Source of the DNA: an uncultured Pseudomonadota bacterium
GTDB lineage: Bacteria; Pseudomonadota; Gammaproteobacteria; Methylococcales; Methylomonadaceae
Direction: 5' to 3'
Assembly: GCA_903889445.1 (NCBI GenBank)
Contig: CAISXF010000064.1
Span: 1 to 64,000 of the forward strand
DNA: 64,000 nucleotides
The position numbers were made by a program, and so were the translations under genes. Within the stretch, counting starts at the first letter, position 1, and every line of letters starts with the position of its first letter. The notes below the pieces were generated by a model, which saw only the letters and a program-made list of their open reading frames with translations, was not told where the DNA came from and made no database searches. Positions 25,680 to 35,302 of this stretch are shown in pieces.

Positions 25680-27086
25680 ATGTCTAATCAAAAATTTTCA
25701 AAACCATTTTTATTGGCATTAGCGTTTCATTTAACGCTTTTGGCGTTGTTTGCGTTGAGCGCGTTGTATAAACCCGCCCCTCCACCGCCACCGCCTGAAC
25801 CTGAAATTATTCATGCCACGATGGTTGAGTTGAACGCGCCAGTCGTAAAACCAGTGCCGCCCGTAGAAAAGCCTGCGCCCATTCCAGAACCACCAAAACC
25901 GGTTGAACTACCGAAAAAAGTAGAGCCACCTAAACCGGTTGAGCCGCCAAAAAAAGCAGAACCACCTAAGCCGGTTGAGCCACCAAAAAAAGTAGAACCA
26001 CCAAAACCGGTTGAGCCACCAAAAAAAGTAGAACCACCTAAGCCGGTTGAGCCACCAAAAAAAGTAGAACCACCTAAACCGGTTGAGCTACCAAAAGAAG
26101 ATTTGGCGAAAAAAGCGGAAGAAACGAAGAAATTGGCGAATGAAAAAATTGTCAAAGAGGAGGCTGCGGTGAAAGCTGAAAAAATTGCCACAGAAAAAGC
26201 CGAAGCTCAAAAAGTTGAAGATGCGAAAAAAGCGATTGAGCGCGTTGAATCTAAAAAAGCCGAAGACGCTAAAAAATCAGAACACGAAAAAGAAGCTGCG
26301 GCTGAAAAGTTAGCGAACGAAAAAGCGGAGGCAAAAAAAGCAGATACCGAGGCGAAAAAGACTGAGGAAAAAGCAAACGCAAAAGAAGCAGCTGAAAAAG
26401 AAAAATCTGAAAAATTAGCCGCCGAAAAAGCCGAAGCGAAAAAATCCGAAGCGGATGCGAAAAAATCTGCTGCAAAAGAAGCGGCCGAAAAAGCCGAAGC
26501 AAAGAAAGCAGAAGCTGAATCTAAAAAATTGGCTGATAAAGCCGCAAAAGCGGAAGCCGAAAAAGCTGAAAAATTAGCTGCCGATAAATCGGCAAAACAA
26601 GCCACTGAAAAAGCGGAAGCATCCGCTAAACAAGCCGCTGATAAAGCCGCGAAAGATGCCGCCACAAAAGCAGATTCAGAACGCGCCGCAAATGAAAAAG
26701 CGCGAGCCGATGCTTTAGCAAAACAAGCGGCTGAACGTGCCGCAGCGGATGCTGCCAGAATTGAAGCCGCTCGCCAAGAGGCAGCAGCAGCAAATGCTAA
26801 AGCCGCTGCTTCCGCAGCGGCGGCAAATAATGCAGATTCCGCCATCAAAGGTGAAATTAAGAAAAAAATTGAAAGTCATCATCATCGCCCACCAGGTTCT
26901 GAGGAATTGACCTGCGTGGTTGAATTTAGGCTCAGTGCAACAGGCGATATTATTGGTGATGTTAATGTGACAAAAAGTAGCGGGGATTCAACATTTGATG
27001 ATTCAGTTGTTAATGCCGTTAATTCATCTGTTCCGTTTCCAGTGCCTAGTGACAGAAAAATTAAGATAACAATAAGCAGAAAATAG
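25680..27086 (+). CDS. tolA: Tol-Pal energy transducer TolA
   Basis: 468 residues. N-terminal membrane helix (about 9-28), a proline/lysine repeat section (about 60-145) built of 12-residue units VEPPKPVEPPKK, a long Ala/Lys/Glu-rich helical domain II (about 145-385) and a C-terminal TolA domain III (about 390-468, EELTCVVEFRLSATGDIIGDVNV… FPVPSDRKIKITI). TolA spans the periplasm to reach Pal and TolB. The Pro-rich section is TonB-like and is longer than usual for TolA, encoded by a near-perfect tandem repeat that could vary in copy number. Confidence 0.93.
   Translation: MSNQKFSKPFLLALAFHLTLLALFALSALYKPAPPPPPPEPEIIHATMVELNAPVVKPVPPVEKPAPIPEPPKPVELPKKVEPPKPVEPPKKAEPPKPVEPPKKVEPPKPVEPPKKVEPPKPVEPPKKVEPPKPVELPKEDLAKKAEETKKLANEKIVKEEAAVKAEKIATEKAEAQKVEDAKKAIERVESKKAEDAKKSEHEKEAAAEKLANEKAEAKKADTEAKKTEEKANAKEAAEKEKSEKLAAEKAEAKKSEADAKKSAAKEAAEKAEAKKAEAESKKLADKAAKAEAEKAEKLAADKSAKQATEKAEASAKQAADKAAKDAATKADSERAANEKARADALAKQAAERAAADAARIEAARQEAAAANAKAAASAAAANNADSAIKGEIKKKIESHHHRPPGSEELTCVVEFRLSATGDIIGDVNVTKSSGDSTFDDSVVNAVNSSVPFPVPSDRKIKITISRK
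25884..26099 (+). repeat. Six 36-bp tandem units within tolA
   Basis: Units begin at 25884, 25920, 25956, 25992, 26028 and 26064; the core ccggttgagccaccaaaaaa recurs with a few substitutions. Each encodes 12 residues (VEPPKPVEPPKK). The first and last units are more diverged than the middle four, the usual sign of unequal recombination inside the array. Confidence 0.9.
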
Positions 27087-27096
27087 AAGGTATCCC

Positions 27097-28377
27097 ATGA
27101 ATTTATTTAAAAAACTGGTTTTAGCTTCCACGATTGGAATGTGTTTCGCGCCCATTGTGAACGCTGAAATGTCGATTGAAATTACCGAGGGTATCGAAAG
27201 TGCGATGCCGATTGCGATTGTGCCGTTTGCGTCACAAGATGCGCCACTCGATGTGAGTAGCGTTGTCGATTCAGATTTGCAACGCAGCGGGTATTTTAAA
27301 ACGTTACCGCCGCCACAAATGCCAGCCAAACCATCAACGGCGGAAGCGATTAACTTCCCTGATTGGCAAGCAGCTAGGCAAAATTACGTTGTGATTGGGC
27401 GAGTGATACCGAATGGCGGTCAATATACGGTTGAATTTCAATTGTACGACGTGGCAAATGGGTCGCAATTATTGGGCTATCGCATGTCTTCACCGGCAAA
27501 TGGTTTGCGTGCCGTCGCGCATCATATTAGTGATATGATTTACGAAAAATTGCTCGGTAAAAAAGGGGTGTTCAGCGGTCAAATTGCCTACATTACCACC
27601 ACGCACCAAGGCACGCAGAGTAATCATAAATTGATGGTTGCCGATGCCGACGGCGCAAATGCCAAAGCAATTGCTACATCGATTGAACCGTTAATGTCGC
27701 CTGCGTGGTCGCCCGATGCCAAACGCATTGCGTATGTTTCGTTTGAACACAAAACGGCTTCCGTCATTACACAAACTTTAGCGACGGGGCAGCGTGAATC
27801 GGTTGCCGAATTTCCTGGAATTAACGGCGCACCAGCTTGGTCACCAGATGGTTCAAAATTGGCTGTGACTTTATCGAAAGATGGAAATCCTGACATTTAT
27901 ATTTTGGATTTGGGTTCGCGTAACGTATCTAAATTAACGAAAAATCGTGCCATCGATACGGAACCAGCATGGTCGCCAGACGGTAGAAATATCGTGTTCA
28001 CTTCTGATCGGGGTGGCAAACCGCAGTTGTATTCGATTCCCGCGCAAGGGGGCGAAGAAAAACGCATTACGTTTAGCGGCAGTTATAATGCGCGTGCCAG
28101 TTTTTCACCAGATGGAAAATACATTACGATGGTACATGCGGACGGCGGAAATTATCGCATCGGTGTGATGGATGTGAATTCAAAAGCCATTAGTGTTCTG
28201 ACCTCGGGGCCTCTCGATGAGTCCCCGAGTTTCGCGCCAAATGGTAGTATGGTTTTGTACGCGTCACGAAAAGGCAACACGGGTTATTTATCTGCGGTTT
28301 CTATCGATGGTAAAATGCAGCAAAGGCTGGTTTTTGACAGCTCTGAAGTTCGCGAGCCAGCTTGGTCGCCTAAATAA
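27097..28377 (+). CDS. tolB: Periplasmic Tol-Pal protein TolB
   Basis: 426 residues. Signal peptide ends near VNA; an N-terminal alpha/beta domain (about 25-165, MPIAIVPFAS… SDLQRSGYFKTL) is followed by a six-bladed beta-propeller with repeated WSPDGSK/FSPDGKYI strands (about 185-426). It binds Pal and TolA. Ten bases after tolA. Confidence 0.96.
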   Translation: MNLFKKLVLASTIGMCFAPIVNAEMSIEITEGIESAMPIAIVPFASQDAPLDVSSVVDSDLQRSGYFKTLPPPQMPAKPSTAEAINFPDWQAARQNYVVIGRVIPNGGQYTVEFQLYDVANGSQLLGYRMSSPANGLRAVAHHISDMIYEKLLGKKGVFSGQIAYITTTHQGTQSNHKLMVADADGANAKAIATSIEPLMSPAWSPDAKRIAYVSFEHKTASVITQTLATGQRESVAEFPGINGAPAWSPDGSKLAVTLSKDGNPDIYILDLGSRNVSKLTKNRAIDTEPAWSPDGRNIVFTSDRGGKPQLYSIPAQGGEEKRITFSGSYNARASFSPDGKYITMVHADGGNYRIGVMDVNSKAISVLTSGPLDESPSFAPNGSMVLYASRKGNTGYLSAVSIDGKMQQRLVFDSSEVREPAWSPK

Positions 28378-28412
28378 CAACTTTTTAATCCCTCTCTTTT
28401 TGGAAATGAAAC

Positions 28413-29009
28413 ATGAAATTGACTAAAACACTGGCGATAGTCGCCATGATAAGTGCGTTGACTTTAGCTGGCTGTAGTTCTGACGACGAAAAAGACGCAA
28501 GTTTGACCGACGGCAGTTTGAACGGTGCAAGCGGCATGAACGATGCGTCGGTAAATGGTTTGGGGGATGGCTCTGGCATGAACGGTTCTGGAATGGGCGG
28601 GGGGGGGCGTTATGGCAATGGAAAATACGGTGCGAAAGGAGCAAACGGTTTGCCGCCAGAATTTAGCGATCCGAACAATCCTCTGTCAAAACGCACGATT
28701 TATTTCATGCTTGATAGCAGTCAAGTTCAACAAGATTTTGTGTCTGTGATTTCGGCACACGCGCGTTATTTATTGGCAAATCCGAGTCAACATATTGTTT
28801 TGGAAGGAAATGCCGATGAACGCGGTTCACGCGAATACAACATTGCGTTGGCAGAACAACGCTCAAAAACGGTTGCAGGAATGTTAAAAGCGCAAGGGGT
28901 TTCCGAAAGCCAACTCGGCATCGTCAGTTATGGCGAAGAAAAACCTGTCGCTATGGGGCATGATGAATCGTCTTGGGAATTAAACCGTCGGGTCGAACTT
29001 GCATACTAA
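28413..29009 (+). CDS. pal: Peptidoglycan-associated lipoprotein Pal
   Basis: 198 residues. Lipobox LAGC with Cys21 marks an outer-membrane lipoprotein. A Gly/Ser/Asn-rich linker (about 30-75, with LNGASGMNDASVNGLGDGSG) leads to an OmpA-type peptidoglycan-binding domain with the NADERGSREYNIALAEQR motif. The linker is longer and more glycine-rich than in E. coli Pal (173 residues) and contains a run of eight G residues at the DNA level, a potential slippage site. Confidence 0.95.
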   Translation: MKLTKTLAIVAMISALTLAGCSSDDEKDASLTDGSLNGASGMNDASVNGLGDGSGMNGSGMGGGGRYGNGKYGAKGANGLPPEFSDPNNPLSKRTIYFMLDSSQVQQDFVSVISAHARYLLANPSQHIVLEGNADERGSREYNIALAEQRSKTVAGMLKAQGVSESQLGIVSYGEEKPVAMGHDESSWELNRRVELAY

Positions 29010-29010
29010 A

Positions 29011-29823
29011 ATGAAAAAATTACCTGCGCTTTTACTTTTCAGTGCCAGTCATTTAGCGTTGGCGGATTCGCTTGCGCCGGTGATTGATAATTCAGCTTAT
29101 CCAAACGGTGCGCCAGCTGCAATGCCTATTTCGGTCAGCGCACCAATGAATAGTACGTTTGAAATGATGACTCGTTTGGATGAAGCTCAGGTTGAAATTC
29201 AACAACTGAACGGCAAAATCGAAGAACAAGCTAATTTGATTGCCGAAATGAAAAAGAAACAATCGGCAATGTATGCTGATTTTGATGATCGTTTGCAGCA
29301 AGTTGAAACGAAATTGGGTGGCGCGAAAACATCGGCTGTAACGGAAACGCCAGCGGCAAAAGACCCCGAACCCGCTGAAGTCGCGCCACCGCCTAAACCA
29401 GCGGTTTCTGTTGTTCCGCCTGCCGCTACGCCTGCTGACGAAAAAAAGCAGCAGTATTTGCAAGCGTTCGAAGCATTTCGTAACGGTCAAGTTCCCGAAG
29501 CGATTGCCCAATTCAATACGTTGTTAAGCAAAGACCCAACGAATTTGTACGCAAATAACGCGCAATTTTGGTTAGGCAAAGCGTATCGTGTAAATAAAGA
29601 TATTGGCGCGGCAAAGAAGGCGTTTAACGTCGTTTTGGAAAAATATCCAACGAGTCAGAAAGTACCCGAAGCCTTGGTTGAATTGGGGATTATCGAAATG
29701 GAAGCGAGAAATTCCGCGAAAGCAAAAGAGGATTTTATGCGCGTGATGACCGATTTTCCGACCTCAAAATCTGCCACCGTTGCCGCGAAAAAATTGCAGC
29801 AACTCAATGAAACGCCAAACTAA
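29011..29823 (+). CDS. cpoB: Cell division coordinator CpoB (YbgF)
   Basis: 270 residues from ATG at 29011 (a TTG 12 bases upstream inside pal is a weaker choice). Signal peptide, an N-terminal trimerising coiled coil (about 50-95, EAQVEIQQLNGKIEEQANLIAEM), a Pro/Ala linker, and C-terminal TPR repeats (about 150-265: LQAFEAFRNGQVPEAIAQFN, NAQFWLGKAYR, PEALVELGII). It links Tol-Pal with PBP1B-LpoB activity, and lpoB is also present in this window. Confidence 0.92.
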   Translation: MKKLPALLLFSASHLALADSLAPVIDNSAYPNGAPAAMPISVSAPMNSTFEMMTRLDEAQVEIQQLNGKIEEQANLIAEMKKKQSAMYADFDDRLQQVETKLGGAKTSAVTETPAAKDPEPAEVAPPPKPAVSVVPPAATPADEKKQQYLQAFEAFRNGQVPEAIAQFNTLLSKDPTNLYANNAQFWLGKAYRVNKDIGAAKKAFNVVLEKYPTSQKVPEALVELGIIEMEARNSAKAKEDFMRVMTDFPTSKSATVAAKKLQQLNETPN

Positions 29824-30467
29824 TGTCAGTTGAATTACGCATTAGCGAAATTTTTTATTCGTTGCAAGGCGAATCCAACGCCGTCGGTTTGCCCACGGTT
29901 TTTGTACGTTTAACGGGTTGTCCGTTGCGTTGTAATTATTGCGACACGAGTTACGCATTTTCGGGCGGCGTGAAAATGTCGCTCGTTGATATTCTTGCCG
30001 ATGTTAAACAATATAATTGCCATTATGTTTGCGTGACAGGTGGTGAACCGCTCGCGCAACCCGCTTGCTTGCTATTATTGACGCAATTAGCAGCCGCAGG
30101 ATTTAACGTTTCACTCGAAACCAGTGGCGCGTTAGATGTGTCGAACGTGGACAGTCGAATTGTCAAAGTGATGGATTTAAAAACACCGAGTTCGAGCGAA
30201 TGTGAAAAAAATCGTTACGAAAACATCGAATTTTTAACCGCGCAAGATCAAGTAAAATTCGTGATTGCGGACGACGAAGATTACAATTGGTCGAAAAAGA
30301 TTATGGAAGATTATAATTTGTTGGCGCGTTGCCAAGTGTTATTTTCGCCCGTTGTGCCTCAACAAAATCTAGCTGAATTGGCAGACAAAATTTTGGCTGA
30401 CCGATTACCGGTGCGTTTTCAAATTCAACTTCACAAATTTTTGTGGCAAGACGTGCAGGGGAAATAA
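29823..30467 (+). CDS. queE: 7-carboxy-7-deazaguanine synthase QueE
   Basis: 214 residues, a radical-SAM enzyme converting carboxy-tetrahydropterin to 7-carboxy-7-deazaguanine in queuosine synthesis. The cluster cysteines C33, C37 and C40 sit in [26 protein letters not shown] and ETSGA bind SAM. The start shares one base with the cpoB stop (TAATG), so queE is coupled to the tol-pal cluster, as in several gammaproteobacteria. Confidence 0.95.
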   Translation: MSVELRISEIFYSLQGESNAVGLPTVFVRLTGCPLRCNYCDTSYAFSGGVKMSLVDILADVKQYNCHYVCVTGGEPLAQPACLLLLTQLAAAGFNVSLETSGALDVSNVDSRIVKVMDLKTPSSSECEKNRYENIEFLTAQDQVKFVIADDEDYNWSKKIMEDYNLLARCQVLFSPVVPQQNLAELADKILADRLPVRFQIQLHKFLWQDVQGK

Positions 30468-30472
30468 TTTTT

Positions 30473-31147
30473 ATGTCGAAAAAAGCAGTCGTTTTACTTT
30501 CAGGCGGTTTAGATTCCGTGACCGTTTTGGCAATGGCGCAAGCGCAAGGCTACGAATGCTACGCGCTGAGTTTCGATTACGGGCAACGCAATAAAGCGGA
30601 ATTACAAGCAGGTGAAAAAATTGCCGCCGATTATGGCGTAACGCGCAAAGTCGTGAATTTAGGCTTGGGAGCCATTGGCGGAAGTGCGTTGACGGATGCC
30701 GATATTGCCGTTCCACAAACGTTGGAAACGGGTATTCCAGTCACTTATGTTCCAGCCCGAAATACAGTTTTTTTGTCGTTAGCACTGGGCTGGGCGGAAG
30801 TTTTACACGCGCAAGATATTTTTATTGGCGTGAATGCGGTAGATTATTCGGGCTATCCCGATTGTCGTCCCGAGTTTATCGCTGCATTTGAAACGTTGGC
30901 GAATTTAGCGACGAAAGCCAGTGTTGAGGGCGAACCGTTTAAAATTCACACGCCGCTTATTCATTTGAGTAAAGCGGAAATTATTGAACACGGGACACGT
31001 TTGAATGTGGATTATCGACAAACCGTTTCGTGTTATTCTGCCAACGAAAACGGCGAAGCGTGCGGAACGTGTGATGCGTGCCGATTACGCAAAGCGGGAT
31101 TTTTAGCCGCTGGAATTGACGATTCAACCCGTTACGCACAAAACTAA
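30473..31147 (+). CDS. queC: 7-cyano-7-deazaguanine synthase QueC
   Basis: 224 residues from [16 protein letters not shown], the PP-loop ATP site. Makes preQ0 from the QueE product, ATP and ammonia. The C-terminal zinc site is [21 protein letters not shown] longer frame from 30443 lies in queE and is unlikely. With queE it gives two successive steps of queuosine synthesis; queD and queF are not in the window. Confidence 0.95.
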   Translation: MSKKAVVLLSGGLDSVTVLAMAQAQGYECYALSFDYGQRNKAELQAGEKIAADYGVTRKVVNLGLGAIGGSALTDADIAVPQTLETGIPVTYVPARNTVFLSLALGWAEVLHAQDIFIGVNAVDYSGYPDCRPEFIAAFETLANLATKASVEGEPFKIHTPLIHLSKAEIIEHGTRLNVDYRQTVSCYSANENGEACGTCDACRLRKAGFLAAGIDDSTRYAQN

Positions 31148-31182
31148 TTTTTTATTTTTTAACTTAACCAAGAGGCAAAACC

Positions 31183-31440
31183 ATGAGTAAAGAACTTTCC
31201 AGTACCACATTGATGTATTCGATTTTATCTGTCGAAGAAGGCGTAAACGTTCAAAAAGATTATCTTGAATCCGGCGAAATTCCAGAAGGCGAAGTCGAAT
31301 ACGAAGAAGAAATTTTGGGTGATTTAGAACAAGCGTTGATGGAACTTATCGATGTTTACAAAATTCGTTGCAAATCAGAACCTGAATTACCATCAATTGA
31401 AGATTTGCTCGGTGGCGATTCTGACGAAGATGAAGAGTAA
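31183..31440 (+). CDS. Small acidic protein of unknown function
   Basis: 85 residues, strongly acidic, with Glu/Asp clusters in the middle (EGEVEYEEEILGDLEQ) and at the end (GGDSDEDEE). No signal peptide, membrane segment or known motif; predicted helical. AAGAGGC ribosome-binding site 8 bases before ATG. It sits between queC and the yffB-like gene, 3 bases from the latter, so it is likely co-transcribed. A protein-binding or charge-buffer role is only a guess. Confidence 0.6.
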   Translation: MSKELSSTTLMYSILSVEEGVNVQKDYLESGEIPEGEVEYEEEILGDLEQALMELIDVYKIRCKSEPELPSIEDLLGGDSDEDEE

Positions 31441-31443
31441 AAT

Positions 31444-31794
31444 ATGATTATCCTGTACGGTTTAGCGACGTGTGGTTCCGTAAAAAAAGCCCGTGATTGG
31501 TTGAAATCGCACGGGTTAGAATACCGTTTTTATGAGTTGCGCCGTGAAGGTTTGTCGTTAGCGTTATTACAAGAATTTGCTGAACGACTTGCTGACTGGC
31601 AAATTTTGGTAAATCGTAAAAGTATGACGTGGAAAAATTTTTCACCCGAACAACGATTGCTTGCGGACGTACTTGATACCGCTTTGCCGCTAATTATGGA
31701 ATATCCGACGTTAATTAAACGTCCGGTACTCGACGCGGGCGAGGCGATATTGATTGGTTTTGATGCCGATAATTACGAACGCACGTTGCTATGA
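31444..31794 (+). CDS. ArsC/Spx-family thioredoxin-fold protein, YffB-like
   Basis: 116 residues. YGLATCGSVKKARDWLKSHGLEYRFYELRREG matches the Spx/ArsC family; it has a single cysteine (Cys10) in the CxxxKK position and a RPVLD segment (LIKRPVLDAG) near the cis-proline. YffB precedes dapE in E. coli as here, and it overlaps dapE by 4 bases. Probably a glutathione-dependent reductase; the true substrate is unknown. Confidence 0.88.
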   Translation: MIILYGLATCGSVKKARDWLKSHGLEYRFYELRREGLSLALLQEFAERLADWQILVNRKSMTWKNFSPEQRLLADVLDTALPLIMEYPTLIKRPVLDAGEAILIGFDADNYERTLL

Positions 31795-32924
31795 CTGACA
31801 CGCTAGACCTTTTAAGAGATTTAATTCGGCGTGAATCTGTCACGCCGAACGACGCGGGTTGCCTTGATTTATTGGCGCATCGATTAACACCTTTAGGGTT
31901 TGTCGATGAGCGTTTAAATTTTGGCGACACGGAAAACATTTGGTTGCGTCGTGGAACGGAAAAACCGTTGTTTGTGTTTTTAGGACACACCGACGTTGTT
32001 CCCGTTGGCGCGTTAAATTTGTGGGAGTCGCCGCCGTTTGAGCCAACCATTCGTGATGGTAATTTATACGGACGTGGCGCGGCAGATATGAAAGGCGGCA
32101 TTGCGTGTTTTTTCACAGCAGTGGCGCGTTTTGTTGCGAATCACCCGAATCACGCTGGATCGATTGCTATTATGTTGACTAGTGATGAAGAAGGCGCAGG
32201 AATAAATGGTGTAGTAAAAGTCGTTGAAATCTTAGAGAATCGGGGCGATAAAATCGATTGGTGTTTAGTCGGTGAACCGTCGAGCGATAAAAAAATTGGT
32301 GACGTTATTCGAGTGGGGCGACGCGGTTCATTGTGTGCAAACTTAACGATTCATGGCATTCAAGGTCATGTTGCTTATCCCGAATTAGCAGACAATCCGA
32401 TTCATAAAATCACGCCTGCGTTAAACGATTTAATCAGCGAAGTTTGGGATAATGGCAACGAATTTTTTCCTGCCACCAGTTTACAAATTTCAAATTTCAA
32501 CAGCGGCATGGGTGCAGAAAATGTGATTCCCGCGAATGCAAATGTGCAGTTTAATTTGCGTTTTAGCACCGAATTAACCGCTGAAATTATCAAGCAACGC
32601 ACGGCGGAAATTTTAAATCGTCACGGTTTGAACTACGACATTGTGTGGCGTTTGTCGGGAAATCCGTTTTTAACGTCAAACGGCGCGTTGATTGATGCCG
32701 CTCACAGCGCGATTAAAAAAGTAACCAATTTTGAAACGCTTGATGATACAGGTGGTGGCACGTCTGATGGACGTTTTATCGCACCAACGGGCGCGGAAGT
32801 GATTGAGCTAGGCGCGTTAAATATCAGTATTCACAAAGTCAATGAACACATTGGCGTGGCTGATTTAGAAATTTTGAGCCAAATTTACGAGCAGATGTTA
32901 ATCGATTTGTTAGCGACAAAATAA
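31791..32924 (+). CDS. dapE: Succinyl-diaminopimelate desuccinylase
   Basis: 377 residues, di-zinc M20-family amidohydrolase of lysine/DAP synthesis. Metal and catalytic segments: FLGHTDVVPVG, GRGAADMKGGIACF, LTSDEEGAGINGV, GEPSS and the late GGTSDGRFIAP with NEHIGVADLE. Together with dapF at 34478 it supplies meso-DAP for peptidoglycan. Followed by an inverted repeat rather than by tldD directly. Confidence 0.95.
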   Translation: MTDTLDLLRDLIRRESVTPNDAGCLDLLAHRLTPLGFVDERLNFGDTENIWLRRGTEKPLFVFLGHTDVVPVGALNLWESPPFEPTIRDGNLYGRGAADMKGGIACFFTAVARFVANHPNHAGSIAIMLTSDEEGAGINGVVKVVEILENRGDKIDWCLVGEPSSDKKIGDVIRVGRRGSLCANLTIHGIQGHVAYPELADNPIHKITPALNDLISEVWDNGNEFFPATSLQISNFNSGMGAENVIPANANVQFNLRFSTELTAEIIKQRTAEILNRHGLNYDIVWRLSGNPFLTSNGALIDAAHSAIKKVTNFETLDDTGGGTSDGRFIAPTGAEVIELGALNISIHKVNEHIGVADLEILSQIYEQMLIDLLATK

Positions 32925-32928
32925 CAGA

Positions 32929-32989
32929 TACAAACCAAGGTTTGTACTCCGAATGAGTTTAATTTTTGGAGTGCAAACCTTGGTTTGTA
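32929..32989. repeat. Long inverted repeat between dapE and tldD
   Basis: Two 22-base arms (32929-32950 and 32968-32989) are complementary with one mismatch around a 17-base AT-rich loop. Each arm is itself partly palindromic (CAAACC AA GGTTTG). It may act as a terminator or attenuator after dapE, or be a small dispersed repeat. Confidence 0.75.
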
Positions 32990-33020
32990 CCAATTCCCAC
33001 ATTTTTAATAATCAGGTTTT

Positions 33021-34463
33021 ATGCACTTACTCGAACTCGCACGACAAGCCATTCTCATCCCAGCGGGCATTCAAGATTCCGATATTGAAAAATTGATGAA
33101 TCAACTTTTGAGTGCCGAAGTGGACGCAGCGGATATTTATTTTCAATCGAGTCATTCAGAATCGTGGGTACTCGAAAGCGGCATTGTGAAAGAAGGTCAT
33201 CACAGCATCGAACAAGGTGCTGGCGTGCGGGCGGTTTCGGGTGAAAAAACAGGTTTTGCCTACAGCGACCGTTTAGAAATTCCCGTTTTGCTCGCGGCGA
33301 TAAACAATGTCAAAGCGATTACGCGCCAAGCACAACACGCGCAAGTTAATTTGAAAGCGATTGATAAAAATGCGCGGTTACTTTATCCAACATTGAATCC
33401 GCTGAAATCACTCAACGATCAACAAAAAATCGATTTTCTAAAACAACTCGACACCCAAACTCGTGCGTTAGATTCACGCATCGAAGAAGTGATTATCAGT
33501 TTATCAGGCGTACACGAACATATTTTAGTGGCGAATCAAGACAGACACTTATTGGCAGACGTTCGCCCATTAGTGCGTTTGAATGTTACGGTTATCGTTG
33601 TCGAAAATGGCAAACGCGAACAAGGCAGCATGGGCGGTGGCGGACGCTGTGATTACGCCATGTTTTTTGAACAAGATACGGCATTGAATTACGCGAAAGA
33701 ATCCGTGCGCCAAGCTCTTGTAAATTTAGAAGCAGACGAAGCTCCCGCTGGGAATATGACGGTTGTTTTGGGTTCGGGTTGGCCTGGAATTTTGTTACAC
33801 GAAGCGATTGGACACGGTTTAGAAGGCGATTTTAATCGCAAAGGCACCTCGGCATTTAGCGGACGAATCGGCGAACGAGTTGCGTCTTCATTATGTACGG
33901 TTGTGGACGATGGCACATTGCACGGAAGACGCGGTTCATTAAGCATCGACGATGAAGGCACGCAAACCGAAAATACCGTGTTAATCGAAAACGGCATTTT
34001 AAAAGGTTATATGCAAGACCGATTGAACGCACGATTGATGGGCGTTTCACCGACGGGCAACGGTCGCCGCGAATCTTACGCGCATTTACCCATGCCGCGC
34101 ATGACCAACACTTATATGTTGGCGGGACAACATCCCCCCGAAGAAATCATTAAATCCGTCAAAAATGGGTTATACGCGAAAAATTTTGCGGGCGGACAAG
34201 TCGATATTACGTCGGGCAAATTCGTATTTTCAGCCAGCGAAGCCTATTTAATCGAAAATGGAAAAATCACGCGACCTGTAAAAGGTGCAACGTTAATCGG
34301 CAATGGTCCCGACGTGTTGACGAAAGTTTCAATGGTTGGCAACGATTTAGAATTTGACAGCGGCGTGGGAACGTGTGGCAAAGACGGTCAAAGCGTGCCG
34401 GTCGGAGTCGGACAACCTACTTTGAAAATTGACGGGTTAACCGTCGGCGGAACACAGATTTAA
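33021..34463 (+). CDS. tldD: Metalloprotease TldD
   Basis: 480 residues, partner of TldE/PmbA in degrading unfolded peptides such as microcin precursors and CcdA. The zinc motif HEAIGH (H260, E261, H264) lies in [29 protein letters not shown]; the third ligand Cys is in the C-terminal [14 protein letters not shown] segment. pmbA is not in the window. Cytoplasmic; no signal peptide. Confidence 0.95.
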   Translation: MHLLELARQAILIPAGIQDSDIEKLMNQLLSAEVDAADIYFQSSHSESWVLESGIVKEGHHSIEQGAGVRAVSGEKTGFAYSDRLEIPVLLAAINNVKAITRQAQHAQVNLKAIDKNARLLYPTLNPLKSLNDQQKIDFLKQLDTQTRALDSRIEEVIISLSGVHEHILVANQDRHLLADVRPLVRLNVTVIVVENGKREQGSMGGGGRCDYAMFFEQDTALNYAKESVRQALVNLEADEAPAGNMTVVLGSGWPGILLHEAIGHGLEGDFNRKGTSAFSGRIGERVASSLCTVVDDGTLHGRRGSLSIDDEGTQTENTVLIENGILKGYMQDRLNARLMGVSPTGNGRRESYAHLPMPRMTNTYMLAGQHPPEEIIKSVKNGLYAKNFAGGQVDITSGKFVFSASEAYLIENGKITRPVKGATLIGNGPDVLTKVSMVGNDLEFDSGVGTCGKDGQSVPVGVGQPTLKIDGLTVGGTQI

Positions 34464-34477
34464 AGACAGAAAAACTC

Positions 34478-35302
34478 ATGAAATTTACCAAAATGCACGG
34501 TCTCGGCAATGATTTTGTCGTTGTCGATGCGATAAATCAACGTATTGCCATTACGCCGACAAAAATTCGTTTTATGGCGAATCGACACACAGGAATTGGC
34601 TTTGACCAACTTTTAGTAGTTGAAAAAACCAATCAGCCAAATGCGGATTTTAAATATCGAATTTTCAATGCAGACGGCAGCGAAGTTGGGCAATGTGGTA
34701 ACGGTGCTCGCTGTTTTGCACGGTTTGTACGCGATAAAAAGTTAACAGATAAAGACGAAATCGTTGTCGAAACAAAATCGGGGCAGCTTGTTTTGAGTTT
34801 TACGGATAACGACTTAATTACCGTTAACATGGGCATTCCACGTCATTTGCCTGCCGAAATCCCTGTCATTTCAGAACAAGAATCGCGATTTTATACCGTG
34901 AATGTGAATGGCTCAGAAAAAGCGTTTGGCGCGGTTTCGATGGGAAATCCGCACGCCGTTTTGCAAGTAAACGATATTAAAACCGCTCCCGTTGAAACGA
35001 TTGGTGCCGCTCTCGAATGTCACAAAATTTTCCCAGAACGCGCCAACATCGGTTTTATGCAAGTGGTCGATAAAAATGCAATTAAATTGCGGGTTTACGA
35101 ACGCGGAGCGGGCGAAACGCAAGCCTGCGGAAGTGGCGCGTGTGCGGCGGTCGTGATTGGCATCGAACAAAATTTATTAAACGGCACCGTGCGTGTCGAA
35201 TTGCCAGGTGGTGAATTAAATATCAGTTGGGCTGGACGCGGCGAACCTGTTTTTATGACGGGTGCAGCAATTTCTGTCTTTGAAGGATTTATTGCTTTAT
35301 GA
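34478..35302 (+). CDS. dapF: Diaminopimelate epimerase
   Basis: 274 residues. Cofactor-free epimerase that converts LL-DAP to meso-DAP with two active-site cysteines, C73 in [11 protein letters not shown] and C217 in [13 protein letters not shown]. The N-terminal [13 protein letters not shown] is typical. Overlaps the DUF484 gene by 4 bases, the conserved dapF-DUF484-xerC order of gammaproteobacteria. Confidence 0.96.
   Translation: MKFTKMHGLGNDFVVVDAINQRIAITPTKIRFMANRHTGIGFDQLLVVEKTNQPNADFKYRIFNADGSEVGQCGNGARCFARFVRDKKLTDKDEIVVETKSGQLVLSFTDNDLITVNMGIPRHLPAEIPVISEQESRFYTVNVNGSEKAFGAVSMGNPHAVLQVNDIKTAPVETIGAALECHKIFPERANIGFMQVVDKNAIKLRVYERGAGETQACGSGACAAVVIGIEQNLLNGTVRVELPGGELNISWAGRGEPVFMTGAAISVFEGFIAL

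Noticed and set aside
25884-26099. Regular repeat resembling a CRISPR array
   Set aside because: Units are contiguous, coding, 36 bp without spacers, and translate to a TolA proline repeat.
26207-26848. 213-residue minus-strand frame inside tolA, Ala/Ser/Phe-rich
   Set aside because: It is the antisense of the Lys/Glu/Ala-rich domain II of TolA; low complexity keeps the opposite frame open. No ribosome-binding site and no family pattern.
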